Shown one piece after another: positions 17,466 through 25,973 of a stretch of DNA of 40,488 bases; the first letter of the stretch is position 1; each line of letters opens with the position of its first letter. The notes under the pieces are model-generated. The model did not search any database. It was given only the letters and a program-made list of their open reading frames with translations, and had not been told where the DNA came from. The position numbers were made by a program, and so were the translations under genes. This stretch comes from Pseudomonadota bacterium (GTDB taxonomy: Bacteria > Pseudomonadota > Gammaproteobacteria > Burkholderiales > Thiobacillaceae): the NCBI GenBank assembly GCA_021826065.1, contig JAKADY010000028.1:1-40488 (forward strand), given 5' to 3'.

Positions 17466-18800
17466 ATGTCCACAAGCTACCCCCTCTCAGCGCTTATCGG
17501 TGAGCCCTTCACGGCGAAAAACCCACCCTTCCCGGTGGGCACGCCCGTGCGCGTCGAGTATGCCTTTGCATCCACGCGACCGAACGACTGGCCCGAGTTG
17601 GGCTTCAGCCCGATAAACGAGGGCAGCGTCTACCGCACCTGGGTCGATCAGGCCCTGGCCAACATAGAGGCGGTCTGTGGCGTCGATTATGTCGAGGTCC
17701 AAACTGCCTCGGCCCGCATCGTCTTCGGTCTAGCGCCGATCTCTTTGGCCGGCTACGCAAAGACCCAGTATCTAGCGACGCGCGACACCTATGTCACGCA
17801 TGTGGTCTACAACAGCGACCTGTCCAGCGCGGCCAATGCACGCCTGACCATTGTCCATGAGATCGGTCACGCCCTGGGCCTCAAACATCCCGGCCCTTAT
17901 GCGTCCGATGACAAAGGTCCTTACCTCCTGCCTTCGGAGGACACTACACGTCTGACGGTGATGTCGTACAACAAGAATACACCGGATGACCTGAGCTTGG
18001 CTCCTTACGACGTCCTGGCGCTGCAGCATATGTATGGCCCACCCATCAGTGCCGGCGTGCGTGTGGGTCTGGTAGCTAGTGGGCAAACGCGCATCGGCGG
18101 CCCGGACGACGAGCTCTTCTACCTCGACGATTATGACTGGTGGCGATCCTCAAACAAGACGGCAACCTTCACTTGGCGTGACGGTGCTTACAGATTCGAA
18201 GGCGACGGGCTGACCATCCTGGCGGGTGCGGGCATCGATGAGCTGCTGGTGCCGTTCAAGCACTCCGAGGTCAGCCTTAGACCACTGCCTGAAGGCGTGC
18301 TGGAGCTGCAAACCGTCTGGCAAGTGCCCCTCACGAACGGCGGCCTGGGAACACTCAGCCTCAGCAATCGGCTGCTGGGCGTGGAGCGCATCCGATTCCA
18401 GGACGGTACGCTAGCCCTGGACACTCAGCCGCACGATCCCGCCGGACAGGTCTATGCACTGCTCTACGCGGCCTTGGACGCAGCACCGCCACCCGGCTTG
18501 CTCGGCTACTGGATCGGACGCAGCGATACTGGATTGACACGGACCCAGCTCGCCGAAGAGATGATTGCGACCCACGCGCCGCAGATCACCGCCACGGCAC
18601 TCGTCGAGTTGTTGAACTACAACCTGGTCGGCCGCCCAGCCGGTCCCGAGGAACGAAGTGACCTGGTCGCGCTGGTCGATCAGGGGGTATACTCACTCGG
18701 AAGCCTCTTCGCCGCGGCGGCTGCGCTCGACATCAATGTGCAACAATATGCCGCACTGGTCGGCGCCGGCTTTTATTACTTACCAGAAGGAGTCGTTTGA
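17466..18800 (+). CDS. Metzincin metalloprotease with DUF4214-like C-terminus, probable type I secretion substrate
   Basis: This 444-aa protein has the full metzincin zinc site HEIGHALGLKHP at 131-142 (three His ligands and Glu132) and a Met-turn VMSYN at 165-169, as in serralysin/matrixin-type M10 proteases. No classical N-terminal signal peptide is present. After the protease domain, LGVERIRFQDGTLALD (about 309-324) and then QVYALLYAALDAAPPPGLLGYWIG match the arrangement typical of DUF4214 type I substrates. Classical GGxGxDxux calcium repeats are weak or missing. The adjacent divergent type I operon is the obvious exporter. TGAGG lies upstream of the ATG. It overlaps the next small gene by ATGA. 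Confidence 0.88.
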   Translation: MSTSYPLSALIGEPFTAKNPPFPVGTPVRVEYAFASTRPNDWPELGFSPINEGSVYRTWVDQALANIEAVCGVDYVEVQTASARIVFGLAPISLAGYAKTQYLATRDTYVTHVVYNSDLSSAANARLTIVHEIGHALGLKHPGPYASDDKGPYLLPSEDTTRLTVMSYNKNTPDDLSLAPYDVLALQHMYGPPISAGVRVGLVASGQTRIGGPDDELFYLDDYDWWRSSNKTATFTWRDGAYRFEGDGLTILAGAGIDELLVPFKHSEVSLRPLPEGVLELQTVWQVPLTNGGLGTLSLSNRLLGVERIRFQDGTLALDTQPHDPAGQVYALLYAALDAAPPPGLLGYWIGRSDTGLTRTQLAEEMIATHAPQITATALVELLNYNLVGRPAGPEERSDLVALVDQGVYSLGSLFAAAAALDINVQQYAALVGAGFYYLPEGVV

Positions 18801-19006
18801 TGAGCGAACAGATAAACCAAAGCCTGGCGCTATTCAAGGCAAAGCTTGAGGAGGCCGCTTTGCAAAGCGGTGCAACCCAGCACGATGACCAGGCAGTACC
18901 ACCTCTTCCCCCTCTGTTGCAAGAATTCGTCGCCCAGGCCGAGGCCCATGCCAAGGCGAATGCAGCGTCAAAGCCTGCGCCAGGTTCAGACACACGTTCG
19001 AGCTGA
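18800..19006 (+). CDS. Small protein translationally coupled to the metzincin protease
   Basis: This 68-aa protein starts in an ATGA overlap with the protease stop, so translation is probably coupled. It has a charged amphipathic helix (about 5-22), a proline-rich turn PPLPPLLQEF (about 35-44), an Ala/Lys-rich helix and a polar tail. There is no signal peptide or membrane helix. I do not recognise a family. The position suggests a dedicated partner, for example a cytoplasmic inhibitor or secretion chaperone, but nothing in the sequence proves it. Confidence 0.65.
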   Translation: MSEQINQSLALFKAKLEEAALQSGATQHDDQAVPPLPPLLQEFVAQAEAHAKANAASKPAPGSDTRSS

Positions 19007-19866
19007 CGCTATGGTTAGGAGACGGGCCACTATGCGAACTGTAGCTGAGCGTGCCGAAGTCGCGTCTCAGAAACAGTGGGATGGGTCTAGGCCCTGGCCA
19101 TATGCTACCCCGTCTCGGTGATCAGGGCTCAGACGAGTGCTGTAATTTGTCAAGTCAGTCGGAACTGACTTCGTCGAAAAGACCTGTGCCGAAGAAGCCG
19201 GTCCCGCTGCGTCTCAGTTGAGTAAGCGGGATTCCTCCACCCAGCCTGAAGCGTGTGGCCCTTCCGAACGACGATCTGTTGGCAGACAACCTTAACGCGA
19301 CTACGGCCGACTGAGCCTCCCGGCAACGTCCTTGCCGTGCTGACATGGCACCAAGGCGAGGCCGCCGTCCCGCATCCAAAGTAGGACGGCTTAGGCCAGG
19401 TAGGCTGCTGAAAACCGCCGATTGAGCGGACATACTCAAACAAAATCTCTGGCACAGAGTTGCGATGTGTCAACACAGGGCATAAGCGAACGCCATGCTT
19501 TGGCGCAAGGCCTAGTCAGGTCGAAGTCTGGGCAGCGCGGGCCTCAAGCCGGTTTGTCTTGACTCCCATCCAGACCGCCTTCCCACGCCTGGCGGTCATC
19601 CTGCCCTGTGTCGCAGACAGGCCACCCGAATTTGCGCCAGGTTTGGCTGAGGCAGTGGCCTTGTGGCCTGTCGGCCGCATTACAGCCACAGCTATAGGTC
19701 TGCGTGTTGATGTAAAAAAAGAGACGTACCGAGCAGCCGGCCAAAGGTTGCGACCGACAAAAGCGATCCTGCCAGACCGGAATCATAAGACCAGAACCAT
19801 AATATGCGCTCGACGGCTTCGTACATCCCCGTTATCCTGAAAGTGGCAGCGATAGCGAGATAAGTA
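19007..19866. other. 860-bp intergenic region without a convincing gene
   Basis: Short open frames occur on both strands, but none has recognisable motifs, a good start site, or agreement between frames. The stretch is richer in A+T than most of the window. A perfect stem (AAGTCAGT/ACTGACTT around CGGA, 19152-19171) is the only clear structure. It may hold the promoter of the downstream glycosyltransferase genes and remnants of decayed sequence. Confidence 0.6.
19152..19171. terminator. Hairpin downstream of the metzincin gene pair
   Basis: An 8-bp perfect stem encloses a four-base CGGA loop about 145 bp after the last coding base of the pair. No U-run follows, so it is only a possible termination or RNA-stability element. 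Confidence 0.3.
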
Positions 19867-21675
19867 GTGAAACTAGATCGATACAAAAAGCTCGCTTCGG
19901 TATTCAGTTGGGCAGTAACACATCCTCTGCATGCCGTCCGCCTCACGGCACGGAAGGCCTTGTTTTTAGTCATGGGGGCCGGAACCGGTCAACCGGGAAT
20001 TTTTAGCTCCGATGGCAAACAAAGGGAAAGAGACCACAAGAGGGAGCGCCTATTGATTGCTCGCGAAATCCGGGCCATGGCGTCCAAGCCAAAAGTCTCT
20101 GTTGTGATGCCCGTTTATGCGCCCGATCTTGCACACCTGCGCGCCGCGATAGAGTCTGTGCAACGCCAATCTTACCCGGTCTGGGAACTTTGCATTGCAG
20201 ATGATCATTCCCCTGACCAGGAGACGCGTGAGTTTCTCCAGCACGTCGCTGCTCGTGACCCGCGAATAAAGTATACTTTCAGGGCGGCGAACGGTCATAT
20301 CGCCGCAGCGTCCAACTCTGCTCTAGCACTTGCGGATGGGGATATTGTCGTTTTGCTCGATCAGGACGATAGACTGGCGCCTGATGCTCTCTATTGGGTG
20401 ATGCGTCATTTCATGCAGCAGCCGGATGTCGGCATGCTCTACTCAGATGAGGACATGATCGGCCTTGATGGCCGCAACACTGCACCCTTTTTCAAGCCGG
20501 ATTGGTCTCCCCACCTGTTGTATCAGCAGGCCTATGTCGGCCATTTACTGGCTTTCCGCCGCCATCTGGTCGCCGAGGTTGGCGGATTCCGGTCAGGTTA
20601 TGACGGTGCGCAGGATTATGATCTGGCCCTGCGGATCAGTGCAATCACCCGTGTCGCGCACATCCCTCGCATACTCTACCACTGGCGGCAGCATGAGCGT
20701 AGCACCGCACTCGATGCGGGGGCCAAACCGTATGCACACGACGCCGGCAAGAGCGCCCTGGAGGACGCGTTGACAGCCCGATATGGCCCACGGTTCCGTT
20801 ACGTTGAGGACGGCGATTATCCCTTCACCTACCGGCCGCGTTTCATTCTGCCGGAGGATTTAAAGATTTCCATCATCATACCCACGCGAGATCGCGTCGA
20901 CCTTCTTCGTGCTTGCATCGAGAGCATCCTGCAGAGGTCTAGCTACACCAATTACGAGATATTGGTGCTCGACAACAATTCATGTGAGCCTGAGACCATT
21001 ACCTACCTCCAGCAGATCAATGAACTCGACGGTCGCCTACATTCGCTGTCGGCACACATACCATTTAACTGGTCGCGGCTAAACAATATCGGCGCCAGAG
21101 AGGCCAGTGGAGATTTATTGATTTTCCTTAACAATGACACCTCGGTGATTGCGTCCGACTGGATGGAGCGACTTGCAGAGTACGCGCTCCTTCCCGAGGT
21201 GGGCGTCGTGGGCGCATTGTTGCTTTATCCCGACAACACCATACAACACGATGGGGTGGTCGTTGGCATGGGGGGCTGGGCGGACCATGTCTACAAAGGC
21301 CAGAAACTCGACCATTACACCGCATGGGGGTTCATTTCGCCATGTCTGACGCGCAACGTCCTCGCGGTTACCGGTGCCTGCCTGGCCATCGAAAAGGCCA
21401 AGTTCGAGGCGCTTGGCGGCTTTGACGAGGCCTTTGAAATCTGTGGCAGCGATGTAGAGATCGGCATCCGCGCCCACAAGCAGGGCCTCTACAATGTGCT
21501 TTGCGCGGAAGCACGACTTTACCACTATGAATCAAAAACGCGTGATAATTACGTACCAGAAGTGGATTTCGCCCAATCCCGCCTGAAGTACGAACCATAT
21601 CGTACGCAGTGCTGTGACCCGTTTTACAACCCCAACCTCGATTTAACCTGCACAACCCCTAAGCCGCGGCTCTGA
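19867..21675 (+). CDS. Two-domain family 2 glycosyltransferase
   Basis: This 602-aa protein contains two GT-A domains. The first (about 75-300) starts KVSVVMPVYAPD and has the DxD-like LLDQDD; the second (about 333-590) starts KISIIIPTRDR and has FLNNDT and the late ITGAC..GGFDEAFE-type block seen here as VTGACLAIE and GGFDEAF. Two-domain enzymes like this often add two sugars in turn to an O-antigen or rhamnan chain. The start is GTG at 19867. It lies 6 bp before the WsaF-like gene, so the two form an operon. Base composition is lower in G+C than at the window ends. Confidence 0.9.
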   Translation: MKLDRYKKLASVFSWAVTHPLHAVRLTARKALFLVMGAGTGQPGIFSSDGKQRERDHKRERLLIAREIRAMASKPKVSVVMPVYAPDLAHLRAAIESVQRQSYPVWELCIADDHSPDQETREFLQHVAARDPRIKYTFRAANGHIAAASNSALALADGDIVVLLDQDDRLAPDALYWVMRHFMQQPDVGMLYSDEDMIGLDGRNTAPFFKPDWSPHLLYQQAYVGHLLAFRRHLVAEVGGFRSGYDGAQDYDLALRISAITRVAHIPRILYHWRQHERSTALDAGAKPYAHDAGKSALEDALTARYGPRFRYVEDGDYPFTYRPRFILPEDLKISIIIPTRDRVDLLRACIESILQRSSYTNYEILVLDNNSCEPETITYLQQINELDGRLHSLSAHIPFNWSRLNNIGAREASGDLLIFLNNDTSVIASDWMERLAEYALLPEVGVVGALLLYPDNTIQHDGVVVGMGGWADHVYKGQKLDHYTAWGFISPCLTRNVLAVTGACLAIEKAKFEALGGFDEAFEICGSDVEIGIRAHKQGLYNVLCAEARLYHYESKTRDNYVPEVDFAQSRLKYEPYRTQCCDPFYNPNLDLTCTTPKPRL

Positions 21676-21681
21676 TCCCCA

Positions 21682-22983
21682 ATGTATCGTAACCTGGCAA
21701 AGAAAACAGTTCTCTTCCTTATGCGCAACCCGCGATGGAGGAATCGTGCCGCATTATTTTGCCGCTGGTTCAGTCTCACACAAAGCGCCCCACCCGGTAA
21801 TCTCTACGAAGAAATCCCAGAGATCAAGCCTCTGCTACCCGTTGTCTCCAGTAATGATTCCGAGCGATTGAATCTCCTTGTCCCCTCGCTTCTGCAGCAG
21901 CATGTGTTCGGGGGTATTGCCACCGCCTTGAAGTTTATGGAGGCAATGGCCCCGAATTATGAGCACCTAAGAATTGTTGTTCTCGATTCCCAGGTGTCTA
22001 CCGAGAACACTGTGGCGCCCTATAACACCTGGATGGCGCTGAAAAGTAGTGATCACGATCCGGATGGTCGGGTCGTTTTAGAGTGTTGCGACAGGTCCAC
22101 TGGCATACCGGTGCGGCGTGGTGATCGCTTCATCGCTACTGCCTGGTGGAGTGCGCAGCTGGCGCATCAGCTTACACACTGGCAGTATGAACAGTTTGGG
22201 GTGCTGCACCGCTATGCTTATCTGATTCAGGACTACGAGCCTGGCTTCTATCCATGGTCCTCGCGCTACGCACTGGCAGAGGCGACTTACCATCGCCCAC
22301 ACGAGACTATCGCGATTTTCAACACGAGCTTGCTGCGTGATTATTTCACTGGCGCGGGCTATCGCTTCGACCACCAATTCGCATTTGAGCCAGTGCTCAA
22401 CTCGACATTGCAAAGGGCGCGTCATGAACAGCCGGCGCGCATAAAAGAGCGTCTGATACTTGTTTATGGAAGGCCGGGAGTGGCCAGAAATGCCTTCGCG
22501 ATCATCGTACAAGCCCTCATCCTTTGGCATAGCCAGTATCCCCAAGCCGCTGACTGGGAGGTGGTATCCGTGGGCGAGCACCATCCACCGGTCCCCATCG
22601 CAGAGAGCAGGCAGCTCACCTCCCTCGGCAAGCTGGCATTGGATGATTATGCAGAGATATTGGGGCGGGCAGCGATCGGAATATCTTTGATGATCTCGCC
22701 CCATCCTAGCTACCCACCGCTGGAGATGGCAGCATTCGGCGTGCGGGTGATTACAAACCGTTATGCACACAAGGATCTGGCCGCTATCCATTCCAACATC
22801 CTATCGCTCGACGCGCTCGATCCCGAATCCCTGGCCCGCCAGCTTGCTGTGCTGTGTGACGATTTTGCTGCCCAACCCTGGACGAACAAGGGTGGCGTCT
22901 TCCTGCATGACGGATATCTGGGTAACAGTGAACCGTTCCCGTTCGCCCGCGATGTGGTGCAGCTGATGGCGGCACCACTGTGA
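21682..22983 (+). CDS. WsaF-like rhamnosyltransferase (GT4-type)
   Basis: This 433-aa protein resembles the WsaF family of rhamnosyltransferases, GT-B enzymes known from surface-layer glycan synthesis. Seen blocks are LNLLVPSLLQQHVFGGIATALKF near residue 70, the YLIQDYEPGFYPWSSRYALAEATY segment, RLILVYGRPGVARNAF, and the C-terminal GISLMISPHPSYPPLEMAAFGV donor-site block. The likely role is adding L-rhamnose to a growing chain in the cytoplasm. It is cotranscribed with the two-domain GT2 and ends in a hairpin shared with the convergent deacetylase-GT2 gene. Confidence 0.85.
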   Translation: MYRNLAKKTVLFLMRNPRWRNRAALFCRWFSLTQSAPPGNLYEEIPEIKPLLPVVSSNDSERLNLLVPSLLQQHVFGGIATALKFMEAMAPNYEHLRIVVLDSQVSTENTVAPYNTWMALKSSDHDPDGRVVLECCDRSTGIPVRRGDRFIATAWWSAQLAHQLTHWQYEQFGVLHRYAYLIQDYEPGFYPWSSRYALAEATYHRPHETIAIFNTSLLRDYFTGAGYRFDHQFAFEPVLNSTLQRARHEQPARIKERLILVYGRPGVARNAFAIIVQALILWHSQYPQAADWEVVSVGEHHPPVPIAESRQLTSLGKLALDDYAEILGRAAIGISLMISPHPSYPPLEMAAFGVRVITNRYAHKDLAAIHSNILSLDALDPESLARQLAVLCDDFAAQPWTNKGGVFLHDGYLGNSEPFPFARDVVQLMAAPL

Positions 22984-23014
22984 CGGGCGGTGTCGCGCTG
23001 GTCTGGTAGTGCTA

Positions 23015-23063
23015 ACGGGCATGACTTTGAGGAGACGCCCCAGAGTATGAAAGTCATGCCCGT
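23015..23063. terminator. 14-bp perfect inverted repeat between convergent genes
   Basis: ACGGGCATGACTTT (23015-23028) and AAAGTCATGCCCGT (23050-23063) form a perfect 14-bp stem around a 21-base loop. It lies between two convergent stop codons, which fits a bidirectional terminator. Only a short T-run follows on the plus strand. Confidence 0.6.
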
Positions 23064-23134
23064 TTCCCTCACCCCCCGCCCCTCTCCCGCCTGCTGGAGA
23101 GGGGCGCTTCGACACTCGCTTCGCGACTTTCACG
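23060..23134 (-). repeat. Dispersed imperfect palindromic repeat, copy B
   Basis: Read on the minus strand it begins CGTGAAAGTCGC immediately after the deacetylase-GT2 stop codon and ends GGGGTGAGGGAAACGG. It shows the same order of blocks as the element at 3719-3793. A central CTCTCC/GGAGAG pair can fold. Confidence 0.65.
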
Positions 23135-24865
23135 CTAAAGCTTCTTGCGCATCAGATCGACCAACTGGCGTAACGGCGCAGTCAGCCGCCAGCTTGTCGA
23201 TTGTAATATGCCTTGAATCTGCTGGCGGAGTTCGACGGCCTCAGACTCAGCCTTTTGCAGTTGTGTGAGCAGGGCATGAGACTCGGCTTGATATGCCGAT
23301 TCTCGCTGACGTAGCGCCTCTTGATATGCTGATTCTCTCTGACGCAGCACCTCTTGCGCCTGGCGCAGTTGCCCCTGCAAGTGGTTGCGCTCATTGAGGT
23401 ACCAATAAAACGCCTCGCCCCAGCTTGCATCTGGGACGCGCGGGAGCCACTTCGCATACAGACGGGCACGATTTTCGTGGTGTAAAGACTCGGAGAATCG
23501 TTGCGACAGCCCTGATTCCCCGAGATGCATGCGGTAGACGGCACTCACCCCGGGGACATGCACGAACGCGCTGTGCTGTGCGAGCTGGAGCCAGAAATCC
23601 CAATCCTCCAGGCACTCGAGCGTTTCATCGAAGCAACATCCCGCATCGAGCAGACTGCGATCGAATAGGACCGCGTGCAAAGGGATAAAATTGCCGCCCA
23701 ACAGACGTAGCAACGACCACTCCTCGTCAAAGACGATCTGCTGCTGTCCGGGCGTTTCCGCCCTCACACCGCTATAGGCCACGCGAGCCCTCTCTCCAGA
23801 GAGGGCTCGGGCCAACTTGGCGACATGATCGGCGAGCAGCAGATCATCGTCGTCGAGAAAGCCGATCCAGTTGCCGCGAGCCGCGGCGAGGCCGGCATTC
23901 GCTGCCGCGCTGCGCGACAGGGCCTCACCCTGCGGGTTGACAATGCGTAGCGGATACCTGCCGCACCACTCGCCCACACTGCGATGTCCCTTGCCCTTGG
24001 CATTGACCAGGACCACCTCGATGTTCGGATAGGTCTGCAGGGCGATCGAGTCCAAGGCATCGTCCAGTGTGGCGCGGTCCATGCTGCGGACGATGATCGA
24101 AACCAGCGGGGCGGCCGCCTCATCGGCTAGCATCCCCAATGCGGCCTGACTGGCATGTTCGGAACGGAATAAACCGATAGGATCAGGGCCTGCCAGGTCT
24201 TCAGGGGTCAGAAGAAAAAAAGCCTCTACAGCCTGGGCACCTGGCGTGTGGTAGGCGCGGTAACGATTCAGGGCCTCGATCTGGCCGAGATAATTCTGCT
24301 GCGCGAGCTGGCTGGCAAAGCACTGCATGGCGGCCCGCTTGTCCGCCTGGACGGAGCCGATATCCAAGAGAATATTGGGGTAGGGGAGGGGCTGGCCGAC
24401 TTCGTACAACGCCAGACGGCATGCGCCATGACGTCGAACCGCCTCGAGTACGGACATCGCCAAGGCCCTATGGTCTGGATGCACTTCGAAATGAGAGGGC
24501 GCGAAGACCATGTCGGCCTGCCATTCCTGGATGGCCAGCAGGCAGTCTCGCACCAGACGTTCCCCATAGCGGAGCTCGCGATCCTGGTGCCCCCAGAAGG
24601 TGAGCGTATAGCCGCCAAGGATGGCGGCGGCCTGCTCGCTCTCCCTCTGCCGTAGATCGATGTACTCCATGCGCGTGAGGTTCGATGGCGGGGTGTGGCC
24701 GCCATCGGTCGCGATGATCGCACGCACGGCCACGCCCGCTTGCATCAGGAGTCGCAGGGCGCCGCCGCAGCCAAAGACCTCGTCGTCAGGGTGGGGCGCA
24801 AAGACGATGGCCCGCTTTATCGGAAAAGCGTCTAGCGCTTGGGTGTAGAAATAAGGGGTATGCAT
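23135..24865 (-). CDS. PIG-L deacetylase fused to family 2 glycosyltransferase
   Basis: This 576-aa protein has two enzyme domains. Residues 15-220 are a PIG-L/LmbE zinc deacetylase with APHPDDEVFGCGG at 23-35 and HFEVHPDH later, which removes acetyl from an N-acetyl sugar. Residues about 250-480 are a GT-A domain with VSIIVRSMDR and FLDDDDLLLADH. The tail is a coiled coil with an 11-residue repeat LRQRESAYQEA and ends in STSWRLTAPLRQLV, a motif common at the end of polysaccharide glycosyltransferases. The start at 24865 fits the family; an upstream in-frame start at 24970 adds a poor leader. It is the last gene of the minus-strand run. Confidence 0.88.
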   Translation of the reverse strand: MHTPYFYTQALDAFPIKRAIVFAPHPDDEVFGCGGALRLLMQAGVAVRAIIATDGGHTPPSNLTRMEYIDLRQRESEQAAAILGGYTLTFWGHQDRELRYGERLVRDCLLAIQEWQADMVFAPSHFEVHPDHRALAMSVLEAVRRHGACRLALYEVGQPLPYPNILLDIGSVQADKRAAMQCFASQLAQQNYLGQIEALNRYRAYHTPGAQAVEAFFLLTPEDLAGPDPIGLFRSEHASQAALGMLADEAAAPLVSIIVRSMDRATLDDALDSIALQTYPNIEVVLVNAKGKGHRSVGEWCGRYPLRIVNPQGEALSRSAAANAGLAAARGNWIGFLDDDDLLLADHVAKLARALSGERARVAYSGVRAETPGQQQIVFDEEWSLLRLLGGNFIPLHAVLFDRSLLDAGCCFDETLECLEDWDFWLQLAQHSAFVHVPGVSAVYRMHLGESGLSQRFSESLHHENRARLYAKWLPRVPDASWGEAFYWYLNERNHLQGQLRQAQEVLRQRESAYQEALRQRESAYQAESHALLTQLQKAESEAVELRQQIQGILQSTSWRLTAPLRQLVDLMRKKL

Positions 24866-25026
24866 TGAACCTAGTGGACTATACGTGTGGAATATGTGTG
24901 TCTGCGTGACAGCGCCGAACGATGCTGATTTGGTCAAGCTGCATGACGAAACATCTATTGCCGGTATCACCTGCGGTGCAGAGACAGCCGAACAATGCTA
25001 GGGTAGGTTGTGGAAATAGCAAATGC

Positions 25027-25968
25027 TCAACCAAGGCGTCCTGTATATCCAAGGAGGCCATGCCTGATCCCCTTTGTCATCATCCGCCAATGTTTGAGCC
25101 GAGGTTTGGCGAAAAACGAATAAAAACCATACTTCAAGAGCAAGCGCCAGGCGTCTGCAAGCTTCCAGCCGATCGGTATCCAGGGCTGACGATACATCCA
25201 GATGGCGTTGCGGAAATGATAGTAATGTCGCAATGCCGAGTGATTGGGATATTGTTTGCCCAAAAAACGGATCGGATGTTCACCGAGGTCGTGCCACATC
25301 AATGCCTTGCAATCGCCATATGAGGCGTAGCCCATGTGCTTGGCCCGCAAGCCCCACTCGATGTCAACATAATCGATGAACAACTCCTCACGCATGCCGC
25401 CGACAACATCGAGTGTTTGCATCGGGATGAGGCAGCCGGAGCTGATCAGGTAGTCCACCTCGACGACTGCTTCTTCGTGTGTGCAAGGTTGCTTTTGAAT
25501 GCGCAAATTGACTCGCTTGATGAATGGCGGTGGATTGTTTTGTCGCCGATCACGATAATTCGGCCCAACTGCCGCGACCTTAAGGCCCATGGCTTGCTTC
25601 GACTGGGCCGTGGTCAGCAATCTGGCCACCATGGATTGATCTGGTAGGCTGTCATGATCGAATAGGATGACATAATCAGCACCCGCTTGACGGCACGCTC
25701 GAATGCCGGTGTTGTGTGCGTAGGCAACGCCGTAATTGCCCTCTAGCAGTATCGTTTTAAAATGCAGGACAGCTGCGTTTGACCGTAGCCATGAGACTGT
25801 GGATGCTGACGAGCCGTTGTCGACGACGATGACGCTTTGTACCTGCGGGACGACACTCCTGACTAACCGTTCCAGCTTGGTCAGGTCCGGATCATAGGTC
25901 ACGATCACGGCGCATACTTGTGTAGATGCGCCAGAAGGCAAGGGAAGACAAGTCTCGCCTTTCTGCAT
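25027..25968 (-). CDS. Family 2 rhamnosyltransferase
   Basis: This 313-aa GT-A enzyme has QVCAVIVTYDPDLTKLERLV at the start, VVDNGSS, the GNYGVAYAHNTGI block, LFDHDS as the metal-nucleotide site, and LISSGCLIPMQTLDVVGGMREELFIDYVDIEWGLRA with the likely catalytic acid. This pattern matches RfbF-type dTDP-rhamnosyltransferases. ATG at 25968 is chosen, 5 bases after the stop of the DUF2142 gene; TTG at 25983 is the longer option. A 161-bp gap separates it from the deacetylase-GT2 gene, in which I see nothing else. Confidence 0.9.
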   Translation of the reverse strand: MQKGETCLPLPSGASTQVCAVIVTYDPDLTKLERLVRSVVPQVQSVIVVDNGSSASTVSWLRSNAAVLHFKTILLEGNYGVAYAHNTGIRACRQAGADYVILFDHDSLPDQSMVARLLTTAQSKQAMGLKVAAVGPNYRDRRQNNPPPFIKRVNLRIQKQPCTHEEAVVEVDYLISSGCLIPMQTLDVVGGMREELFIDYVDIEWGLRAKHMGYASYGDCKALMWHDLGEHPIRFLGKQYPNHSALRHYYHFRNAIWMYRQPWIPIGWKLADAWRLLLKYGFYSFFAKPRLKHWRMMTKGIRHGLLGYTGRLG

Positions 25969-25973
25969 AGTGG

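Noticed and set aside
19460-19840. A 126-aa open frame in the 860-bp gap
   Set aside because: It has no recognisable motif, ribosome-binding site or amphipathic pattern; it may be chance or a decayed remnant.
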